A program made the position numbers and the translations under genes. Shown one piece after another: positions 25,149 through 31,871 of a stretch of 37,327 bases of DNA; the stretch's first letter is position 1, and each line of letters opens with the position of its first letter. Under the pieces are notes generated by a model that did not search any database, was not told where the DNA came from, and was given only the letters and a program-made list of their open reading frames with translations. This stretch comes from Pseudomonadota bacterium (GTDB taxonomy: Bacteria; Pseudomonadota; Gammaproteobacteria; Burkholderiales; Rhodocyclaceae): NCBI GenBank assembly GCA_018262245.1, contig JAGTRV010000007.1, forward strand, positions 1 through 37,327, written 5' to 3'.

Positions 25149-25451
25149 CCCTCCCCCCGACTAATCCAGAAGCATTTTTTATTGCAGTCTAGCACGCTGA
25201 ACATGGGGTACTGGGTGCAAAAAAATCACGATTGCATTGTTTTACACAGTAGTTTCCAACCAAAGATTGCCAATCCGCAGCAAAATCCGGGGCTATTGGG
25301 CGTGATTCAAGGGAATTCCCGGCGAGAGAATCCTTCGAAGCCCATGTTTAATATCAGGGACGATAATTGGCTCACGCCGCTTGCCGACAACGGGGAAAAC
25401 GATGGGCAGAAATGCAAAACGGCCCGGAAAGGGCCGTTTTGCATCGAATTC
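25149..25451. other. Intergenic region upstream of the GGDEF-EAL gene
   Basis: 303 bp, partly AT-rich near the GGDEF-EAL start. It holds the tRNA terminator (25412-25444) and a 10-bp perfect palindrome GGGAATTCCC at 25311-25320 of unknown meaning. No further gene is supported; plus-strand frames here run into the antisense of the tRNA. Confidence 0.5.
25412..25444 (-). terminator. Intrinsic terminator of tRNA-Ser
   Basis: 14-base arms ATGCAAAACGGCCC and GGGCCGTTTTGCAT around a 5-base loop, starting 7 bases past the tRNA 3' end, with a T-run on the minus strand. The symmetry means it could also act on plus-strand transcripts. Confidence 0.92.
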
Positions 25452-25542
25452 TGGCGGAGGAGGCGGGATTCGAACCCGCGGTAGGGGATTACCCTACACA
25501 CGCTTTCCAGGCGTGCGACTTAAACCACTCATCCACCCCTCC
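25452..25542 (-). tRNA. tRNA-Ser (anticodon GGA)
   Basis: On the minus strand the gene starts GGAGGGGTGGATGAGTGG and ends with an encoded CCA. The acceptor stem GGAGGGG pairs with CTCCTCC (one G-U) with discriminator G. The anticodon arm CACGC-CTGGAAA-GCGTG gives anticodon GGA. A long variable arm (TAGGGTAATCCCCTA) marks a class II serine tRNA, and the T-arm is GCGGG-TTCGAAT-CCCGC. It reads UCC and UCU codons. Confidence 0.97.
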
Positions 25543-25553
25543 GGAAGCCGCGC

Positions 25554-25581
25554 ATTGTAGCAGAAGCGCGAAAATGGTCAA
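25554..25581 (-). promoter_or_regulatory. Sigma-70 promoter of tRNA-Ser
   Basis: On the minus strand TTGACC (25581-25576) and TACAAT (25559-25554) are separated by 16 bp, placing the start of transcription a few bases before the tRNA 5' end at 25542. A GC-rich discriminator (GCGCGGC) follows the -10, as expected for a stringently controlled stable-RNA promoter. Confidence 0.85.
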
Positions 25582-25847
25582 ACAAACTTTCGGAAAAAAG
25601 CCAGTCCAAACCAGAGCAGTAGCAGTAGCGCAAAACTGGCAATGCCGATCACATTCTCATTTGATGAACGCGGCAACAGCGCAGCAACAACCCGCCGAGG
25701 TGCCTTGGTCAACAAATCGAATAATTGGTAGATACGATTATTTGCCCGGTGCCGCCCCGCCAGGATGTGGAGCATGCCCTGCCCGAGAAGGCACAGGCCC
25801 AGCATCTCAATGATGGCTCTGGCGGCACTGATCAGGAAAAAGATCAC
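25578..25847 (-). CDS. Small two-helix membrane protein, last gene of the symporter operon
   Basis: An 89-residue ORF beginning at GTG, nine bases after the DUF4212 stop. It has hydrophobic segments at about residues 2-28 (FFLISAARAIIEMLGLCLLG) and 64-84 (ASFALLLLLWFGLAFF) around a basic middle, so it is probably an inner-membrane hairpin. I do not recognise a family. Its tight spacing behind the symporter pair suggests a shared role, perhaps an accessory subunit. No clear ribosome-binding site is seen, which lowers confidence; the 3' end overlaps the tRNA promoter -35. Confidence 0.6.
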   Translation of the reverse strand: MIFFLISAARAIIEMLGLCLLGQGMLHILAGRHRANNRIYQLFDLLTKAPRRVVAALLPRSSNENVIGIASFALLLLLWFGLAFFRKFV

Positions 25848-25856
25848 GACGACAGC

Positions 25857-26108
25857 CTAATCTTCATCCACACCGAATTCGGCATCGATCTTCCTCATCC
25901 GCCTGTTGTACCACCAGATGATCAGCAGGAAGATCACCAGAGAACCTTGAGCAGCCATGTAGAAACCAAGCGGAAAACCGAGAAATACCATCTCGTTCAC
26001 TTCCCGGGAAAACCAGGTCACGCCAAAAGTCAGACAGATCCAGCAGAGGAGCAGCGTAAAGGTCAGTCGTTTGGTCCGGCGCCAGTAGGCATCAGCTTTG
26101 GCCATCAT
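25857..26108 (-). CDS. DUF4212 small subunit of sodium:solute symporter
   Basis: An 83-residue protein with two membrane helices (about 16-34 and 43-67) and the family landmarks YWRRTKRLT, GFPLGFYMAAQGSLVIFL and WWYNRRMRKIDAEFGVDED. Such proteins occur next to a particular branch of sodium:solute symporters and are regarded as their small partner, analogous to DUF485 (YjcH) beside ActP. The ATG overlaps the symporter stop. Function is inferred from family and position. Confidence 0.9.
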   Translation of the reverse strand: MMAKADAYWRRTKRLTFTLLLCWICLTFGVTWFSREVNEMVFLGFPLGFYMAAQGSLVIFLLIIWWYNRRMRKIDAEFGVDED

Positions 26109-28141
26109 GACGATGCCTCATTGCGAAAGCGGATGCCTTTAAGGAAGCTGATCGCTCCAGGCTCCGGCTTGGTCACCAAGCTGACCAGGATGATCGTTGC
26201 AAAGCCAGCCAGAACGCCGAAGAAACCGCTGGAGGTGGCCTGAATATGGAGCCACGGTTCCATATGAAGACCACTGATACCCAGCCATGGAATGGTGTCG
26301 AATTCGACACGTACAATGTAGTAGATCGAAAGCAACACACCGACAATCATCCCGGCCAGCGCCCCCTGACGCGTCGCCCGCTCCCAGAAAATACCGAGCA
26401 CCAGTGCCGGGAAGAAAGCAGAACCGGCAATCGAGAAGGCCCAGGCGACCATGGACAAAATCGTACCCGGCTTTTGTGCTGCAACGGTTGCTGCAAGGAC
26501 GGCAACGACCAGCAACATCGACTTGGAGATCACCAGCCGGAACTGCGTCGAAGCATCCGGACGGATGATTCGATAATAAACATCGTGAGACAGTGCACTG
26601 GTGATCGTCAGTAACAAGCCATCGGCAGTGGACAGCGCAGCGGCCAAGCCCCCCGCCGCCACCAGCCCGGAGACAACGTAGGGCATACCGGCGATTTCCG
26701 GCGTCGCCAATACGATAACGTCCGGATTCAATGAAAGCTCGGCCAACTGGAGAATGCCATCGCCGTTTATATCCTCGATGCTGACCAGCCCTACCTTGGC
26801 CCACGCGGCCACCCAACCGGGTAATTTCGCGATGGGAATTTCAGCCAGGTGGGACAGGACCTCGTATTTGGCAAATACGGCATAGGCCGGCGCCGTAATG
26901 TAGAGCAGCAGAATAAACAACAGCGACCAGAACACTGATTCACGTGCTTCGCGGACCGATGGCGTCGTGTAATAACGGGTCAAGATGTGCGGCAAGGCGG
27001 CGGTGCCAACGGTCAGGCAGAAGACAAGCGCCAGAAAATTGATCCGCTGAATATTCTGTTCTTCGGCGGTCTCGCCAGGAAAGGCTTCCGCATGATGAAT
27101 CGGTTGCTTGCTGCGATCTGCCGCCGAAAACATGGCACTTTCCCAACGAGTCTTTGCCTGATCCGGGTCGTGTGGCAAATCCCGCCGATGTCTTTCCAGC
27201 GCGACAATCTCCTTCATCTGCGCATCGCTGGCCTTGAGGCGATTGATCTCGGTGGAAAGCTGCTCACGCTCATGGATCAGGGAGTGCGGTAGCTGCATGA
27301 TCTTCTGGGCGTACAGATCGGCCCTTTCACGAAAAAGCTGGCGCACCTCAATCTCGGCCGGCGTATCGAACAAACGATTTTCGAGTTCGGTGACCTGCTG
27401 CAGCACCTGCCCGTAGACCAGTTGCGGGATCGGATTGCCGGTCACGTTGTAAGACAGGATGGCCACCGGTGTCACATAGGCAACGATCAGGATCAGGTAT
27501 TGCGCGACCTGAGTCCAAGTGACGGCCTTCATGCCACCGAGAAACGAGCAGACGAGAATACCGGCCAGGCCGACGAAAACGCCAATTTCGAACTGCAAAC
27601 TGACGAAACGGCTGGTGATGACGCCAACGCCGTAAATCTGAGCAACAACATAGACAAAGGAAGCAAGAATGGCTGCCGCCACGGCAACCAGGCGAATGGC
27701 GTTACCGCCGTAGCGGGCCCCCAGGAAATCGGGAATGGTGTATTGACCAAAACGCCGCAGATAGGGCGCCAATAACAGCGCGACCAGCACGAAGCCACCG
27801 GTCCACCCGATCACATAGGCCAATCCCTGAAAACCGGAGAGATACAGCGTGCCCGCCATGCCAATGAACGAGGCAGCACTCATCCAGTCGGCACCGGTCG
27901 CCATGCCATTGAAGAAGGCGGGAATCTTCCGGCCAGCCACGTAGTATTCCGAAACGTCGGACGTCCGGCTAACGATCCCGATCAGGGCATACATCGAAAT
28001 CGTGAAAAACAGGAAGGAATAGCCGATCCAGCGCGGCGGCATGCCATGCTGTTCAAGGATGGCCAGCGCACCGATGAACGCTAGGAAGCAGCCTGTGTAA
28101 TACAGGTAGTAGCGCTGCAGCCTGGTCAGCGATTTCAACAT
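26105..28141 (-). CDS. Sodium:solute symporter (VC_2705-type, acetate/carboxylate permease-like)
   Basis: A 678-residue permease, longer than ActP (about 550). Core transport motifs include SEYYVAGRKIPAFFNGMA, GADWMSAASFIGMAG, RFGQYTIPDFLGARYG and AGGLAAALSTADGLLLTI. Two unusual parts stand out. A hydrophilic, helical insert at about residues 240-365 (e.g. LQQVTELENRLFDTPAEIEV) may form a coiled coil. Between later helices lies DINGDGILQLAE at 457-468, matching an EF-hand calcium loop. The likely substrate is acetate or another small carboxylate. It starts nine bases after the upstream exonuclease-like gene. Confidence 0.9.
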   Translation of the reverse strand: MLKSLTRLQRYYLYYTGCFLAFIGALAILEQHGMPPRWIGYSFLFFTISMYALIGIVSRTSDVSEYYVAGRKIPAFFNGMATGADWMSAASFIGMAGTLYLSGFQGLAYVIGWTGGFVLVALLLAPYLRRFGQYTIPDFLGARYGGNAIRLVAVAAAILASFVYVVAQIYGVGVITSRFVSLQFEIGVFVGLAGILVCSFLGGMKAVTWTQVAQYLILIVAYVTPVAILSYNVTGNPIPQLVYGQVLQQVTELENRLFDTPAEIEVRQLFRERADLYAQKIMQLPHSLIHEREQLSTEINRLKASDAQMKEIVALERHRRDLPHDPDQAKTRWESAMFSAADRSKQPIHHAEAFPGETAEEQNIQRINFLALVFCLTVGTAALPHILTRYYTTPSVREARESVFWSLLFILLLYITAPAYAVFAKYEVLSHLAEIPIAKLPGWVAAWAKVGLVSIEDINGDGILQLAELSLNPDVIVLATPEIAGMPYVVSGLVAAGGLAAALSTADGLLLTITSALSHDVYYRIIRPDASTQFRLVISKSMLLVVAVLAATVAAQKPGTILSMVAWAFSIAGSAFFPALVLGIFWERATRQGALAGMIVGVLLSIYYIVRVEFDTIPWLGISGLHMEPWLHIQATSSGFFGVLAGFATIILVSLVTKPEPGAISFLKGIRFRNEASS

Positions 28142-28150
28142 CCGACGGTG

Positions 28151-28822
28151 CTAATGGTTGCGGCGCAGGAAACTGCTGGCCCGCGATTCGTCGACCAGAT
28201 GCTTCGCCGTATCGATCTGTTTGCCCACGGCACGGACCAGCAACATCTGGAAGATACGGCCGATCAGCAGCGTATTGGCCATCGCATCACGCCGACCACT
28301 ACCGGAATCCAGACCGAAGACGTCGATCCAGTGATCAAGCGGCATGACTGTATGCCCTTTCTCTTCGAACATCGAGGGCAGCAGCCAGGCCAGATCAACC
28401 CATTGCGGCTGGAAATCGACCCCCAAGCGCTCCTTGAAGGCACGCTGCAGAAAGCCACCAACATAGGGCACGTGATAAGTCACCAGCGGCGCCTTGGCTG
28501 CAAACAGCAGGAAGGCCGCCAGTTGGCGATCAACGGCAGCGCCCTCGCCATCCAGCGTCGAGAAGTCGATATAGAAGGTATCGTCAGGCTGGATTGCCCC
28601 TTGCCAGACGCTGCTGGCTGCGATGCTCAGCAACTGGTCGCTATCGGGTTGCAGACCGCTACTGACGATGTCTACGACGATATAGCGGGTATGAAAATGC
28701 AGGTCGTCCAGCGCCGGAGCGGCACTGGCCCGCCAGCCCTCAAGCGAGGCACGGACATCATCCGGCAGATGGGAAGGTGCGCCACCCCGAAACAGGAATT
28801 TCTTGAGGCCAAGCATGGTCAT
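28151..28822 (-). CDS. Degenerate DnaQ-like (DEDDh) exonuclease-fold protein
   Basis: A 223-residue protein with the RNase H-like exonuclease layout. The first motif reads IVVDIVSSGL (residues 48-57) where active enzymes have DTETTG, so Asp51 is kept but the Glu is Val53. The second motif is VTYHVPYVGGFL (114-125) where HNAxFDxxFL is expected, losing the Asp. The third has GSGRRDAMA with Asp179 but no histidine five residues before. Three of five catalytic residues are therefore missing; it is probably not a nuclease but a binding or regulatory protein. The start overlaps the upstream gene (ATGA), and it lies between the CBS/nucleotidyltransferase gene and the symporter gene. Confidence 0.82.
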   Translation of the reverse strand: MTMLGLKKFLFRGGAPSHLPDDVRASLEGWRASAAPALDDLHFHTRYIVVDIVSSGLQPDSDQLLSIAASSVWQGAIQPDDTFYIDFSTLDGEGAAVDRQLAAFLLFAAKAPLVTYHVPYVGGFLQRAFKERLGVDFQPQWVDLAWLLPSMFEEKGHTVMPLDHWIDVFGLDSGSGRRDAMANTLLIGRIFQMLLVRAVGKQIDTAKHLVDESRASSFLRRNH

Positions 28823-30789
28823 TGCACCTGATAGTCGAGTTTGAGGCGCGTCTGGATCTTGCGGGCCTGACGGAAGGATTCTTTCAGGATACGGCGATCC
28901 AGTTCATTCAAGGTATCCGGATCGATCAGATTGTCCCCCTGCGTCCCCGGCTCGCCTTCCAGATACTGGTGCTGCAGGCGCAATAGCTGGATGAAATTGA
29001 GCCCTTCGAGCACCGCGTTGATTTCTTCGCTGCGAATAGACAGGCGCTGCGACGCCAGCCGCAGACGCTGGATCGAATTGGTGTTGTGCACCCCACTGGC
29101 CATCGCATAGATACGCGCGACATCAACGAAGATGCGTGAGCCGTATTTCTTGAGATCGATCTTGCCCGGATGATCAGGTTCGAGATCGGTCAGGAAGTCA
29201 CGAATCTTGCCCAGCGGCGGTTCGACATCGAGCGCATTTTTCGCCATGGCCCGCAGGAACATCGGATTGGCTGCCGTCTGGGCGAGCAGGTGGCGACGCA
29301 TGGCTTCGGCCAGCTCCGCCTTGCCGAACAAGGCGCGGAAATCGAAGAAAATGGTTGCATTGAGCAGCGCATCCGGATGCGGCACGCGAATCCAGTTGGC
29401 AAACTGATCCTTCCACTGTTCAAGCGTCAAGCACCATTGCGGATTGCTCGCCATGATGTTGCCCTTGCACAGAGGGAAGCCGCAGCGGTCAAGATCCTTG
29501 TTCACATCCAGCGCGTAGGCAAGGAAGCGCTGCTTGAGCGCCTCCTCGGAAGCCCCTTCCGGCGGCAAGAAGACGATGCCGTTATCCTGGTCGGTACTGA
29601 AGGTTTGCTCGTCGCGACCTTCAGAGCCAAACGCCAGCCAGGCCCATTCGATGCCGTCAAAATTATGCTTTTCGAGGTTGAGCTGGATAACCCGGCGAGT
29701 CAGCGCATCGTTCAGCGCCGAGATAAATTGGGTCAATTGTTCCGCACCGACTCCCTGCGCCAGCATGTTGAAGGACAGCTGCCGAACATCGGCTGCCGCA
29801 TGCTGGAGCACTTCGACGTTGTGGGCACCGTCGATGGCCTGACGAATCTGGCGCAAACCGACGCGCTGCAGCGAGAACAGATCGCGCTCGGAAACGACCC
29901 CAGTCAGCTTGCCTTCGGCATCGGTGACCAGCACGTGGCGAATGCCGTGCGTCGCCATCGCGAACATCGCATCGTAGGCCGTGGCGTGCTCTTCGATCAT
30001 GAAAGGATTTTGCGACATGGCCTGAGCAATCGGCGTCGTCAGTGGCAGGTCGGCCAGAACGACACGGTCAAGCAGGTCGGTACGCGTAAAGACGCCAACC
30101 GCCTTGCGATCCTCGCCGGCAATGACCAGCGAACCAACGCCGGCTTGCGACATCGTTTCCAGCGCAGCACGTAACGGCGTATCCGGCGAAACGGTGACCG
30201 GCGAGCGCGAACCGATGCCGGCCAACGGGGAATTGAGCGTCTGCTGCTCGCTGGCGCGCTGGGCAAATTGTAGTTGTAGCTGGCGACGCGACTGATCGAG
30301 CAAGCTGGCGATGTACTTGGTGCAAAACAGGTTGAACTCCGGGCTGGATGACATCAGCGCCAGGAAATCCTCGGCCGGCAACTGGTAGCAGAAGGTGTCC
30401 TCGACTGCCGTATAGACGTTGGTCGATGGCCGGCCGGCCGTCACTGCGCCAATCGGAAAGCTTTCACCGGCACCAAGACTGAGGATGGAATACTCGGTCA
30501 CGGTCACTTCGCCTGCCTGGCGGGCCTGCACCTTGCCGGACTCGATCAGGTAGAAGAAACGGACATCGCCGGAGTCCGGCCCGATGATCTGGCTGCCGGC
30601 CGGGTAAAACGCAATCTGTGCCTTCTCGGCAAAGCGTTGCAGCGCGTCCGGCTGCATCTTGTTGAACGGTGCGTGGTTGCGCAGAAAAGCCAAGGTGTTG
30701 CCGGCCATACGGGCACGCCCTTCCTGGCGCAGTGTCATTTCCACTTGGCCCACGGCCATTTCCTGCCCTGATTGCTGTTGCGTATTCAC
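28819..30789 (-). CDS. cNMP-binding / CBS / DUF294 nucleotidyltransferase-like signalling protein
   Basis: 656 residues from a GTG start with GAGG six bases upstream. Domain order: cyclic-nucleotide-binding fold (about 35-150, FYLIESGKVQARQ, GESFPIGAV), two CBS domains (about 195-245 and 255-310), the DUF294 nucleotidyltransferase domain with GSEGRDEQTFSTDQDNG (Gly388-Ser389 and the D-x-D pair Asp400/Asp402), and the DUF294 C-terminal domain (KIDLKKYGSRIFVDVARI). The nucleotidyltransferase core resembles GlnD-type uridylyltransferases, but no transferase substrate is known to me. The CBS and cNMP modules suggest control by adenine nucleotides or cAMP-like ligands. Confidence 0.92.
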   Translation of the reverse strand: MNTQQQSGQEMAVGQVEMTLRQEGRARMAGNTLAFLRNHAPFNKMQPDALQRFAEKAQIAFYPAGSQIIGPDSGDVRFFYLIESGKVQARQAGEVTVTEYSILSLGAGESFPIGAVTAGRPSTNVYTAVEDTFCYQLPAEDFLALMSSSPEFNLFCTKYIASLLDQSRRQLQLQFAQRASEQQTLNSPLAGIGSRSPVTVSPDTPLRAALETMSQAGVGSLVIAGEDRKAVGVFTRTDLLDRVVLADLPLTTPIAQAMSQNPFMIEEHATAYDAMFAMATHGIRHVLVTDAEGKLTGVVSERDLFSLQRVGLRQIRQAIDGAHNVEVLQHAAADVRQLSFNMLAQGVGAEQLTQFISALNDALTRRVIQLNLEKHNFDGIEWAWLAFGSEGRDEQTFSTDQDNGIVFLPPEGASEEALKQRFLAYALDVNKDLDRCGFPLCKGNIMASNPQWCLTLEQWKDQFANWIRVPHPDALLNATIFFDFRALFGKAELAEAMRRHLLAQTAANPMFLRAMAKNALDVEPPLGKIRDFLTDLEPDHPGKIDLKKYGSRIFVDVARIYAMASGVHNTNSIQRLRLASQRLSIRSEEINAVLEGLNFIQLLRLQHQYLEGEPGTQGDNLIDPDTLNELDRRILKESFRQARKIQTRLKLDYQVQ

Positions 30790-30808
30790 GACAACCTCAT
30801 CTTTTTCT

Positions 30809-31864
30809 TCAAAGTGAATAGTTTAACTTGAGACGCTGTTGCAGGCGGCGTGCCTGCTTGAGTGCCTCACGCAGAATGGCCCGATCCATGTCATGCAGCG
30901 CAGCGGGTTTCAGGCCCCCACCCTCCGCTTCGCCCTTCACCGAGGCAGCCATCTGCTGTCCCAGTCGCAATCGCAAAATCTGTGAAAAAGCCGCATTGAG
31001 CGCAGCTATTTCAGCCGCTGGCAAACCGATAGCAGCGCCGGCATCGTTCAGGCGATCAACGGTATTTATCCCTCTCGCCCCACTGGTCAGCGCAAAGATA
31101 CGCGCCGCATCGACAAAGATCCGGCTACCGTATTTCTTGAGGTCGATCTCATCATCTTCGTTGACCGCCAGTTCGCCGCGAAAATTGAGCGGCACTTCGG
31201 CCTGCAGCGCATTCGCCGCCATCAGGTGCTGAAACGATGGCGTGGCAACCGTCATCGATAGCAGCAAGGTCCGCAGGCGCTCCCCCAGTTCAAGCTGACC
31301 GTACAACGGCCGCAAATCGAAGAAAATGCTGGCATTAAGAAGCGCCCCCGGGTCCGGCCGCCGTACCCAGTCGATAAACCGGCCTCGCCACTCATCCAGG
31401 GAGAGACACCACGCCGGATTGCCGGCCATGATCTGTCCACTGCATAGCGCGAAACCGCAGGCGGCCAATTGCCGATTGACATCCTGCGCGAAGGGCAGGA
31501 ACAACTCGCGCAGCGCGGCGGCCTCCTGATCGCTCGTCGCGTTGAAGATCAGGCCGTTATCCTGATCGGTGACAAAAGTCTGCTCATGGCGCCCCTCGGA
31601 ACCCAGCGCCAGCCAGCACCAGGCCACCGGCGGCAGGCGATGTCGCTGGGCTGTCAACTCGATGATCTTTTCAGTCAGCCGGTCATTGAAATCCGAAATG
31701 AGCCGTGTTGCCGCGCAACCATCCAGTCCGCCACTGATCGCGCGCTGTTGGAATACGTGCAAACGCGCCGCCAAGGCCGGAGCCGCTTCGAGATCGAGCA
31801 GCGCATCCAGCGCCGCCGTCAGCTCAAGCGGCTCAGTACAAGACAGAAGGATGTCGGAAATCAC
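30809..31864 (-). CDS. Short DUF294 nucleotidyltransferase-like protein (paralogue without sensor domains)
   Basis: A 351-residue protein from a GTG start seven bases after the stop of the upstream gene. It aligns with the C-terminal half of the following 656-residue protein: ALGSEGRHEQTFVTDQDNG (Gly88-Ser89, Asp100/Asp102) and EIDLKKYGSRIFVDAARIFAL, so it has the nucleotidyltransferase and C-terminal domains but no cNMP or CBS domains. Active-site residues are intact. The two genes are a tandem duplication or split of function and may form heterodimers (inference). Confidence 0.88.
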   Translation of the reverse strand: MISDILLSCTEPLELTAALDALLDLEAAPALAARLHVFQQRAISGGLDGCAATRLISDFNDRLTEKIIELTAQRHRLPPVAWCWLALGSEGRHEQTFVTDQDNGLIFNATSDQEAAALRELFLPFAQDVNRQLAACGFALCSGQIMAGNPAWCLSLDEWRGRFIDWVRRPDPGALLNASIFFDLRPLYGQLELGERLRTLLLSMTVATPSFQHLMAANALQAEVPLNFRGELAVNEDDEIDLKKYGSRIFVDAARIFALTSGARGINTVDRLNDAGAAIGLPAAEIAALNAAFSQILRLRLGQQMAASVKGEAEGGGLKPAALHDMDRAILREALKQARRLQQRLKLNYSL

Positions 31865-31871
31865 ACCAGTC

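Noticed and set aside
25311-25320. GGGAATTCCC palindrome as a regulator site
   Set aside because: A single 10-bp palindrome can arise by chance; no second half-site or conserved context is visible.
25182-25813. Plus-strand frames of 100 and 148 codons across the tRNA-Ser region
   Set aside because: They translate the antisense of tRNA-Ser and its terminator (the familiar EEAGFEPAV-type artefact) and have no family resemblance or ribosome-binding site.
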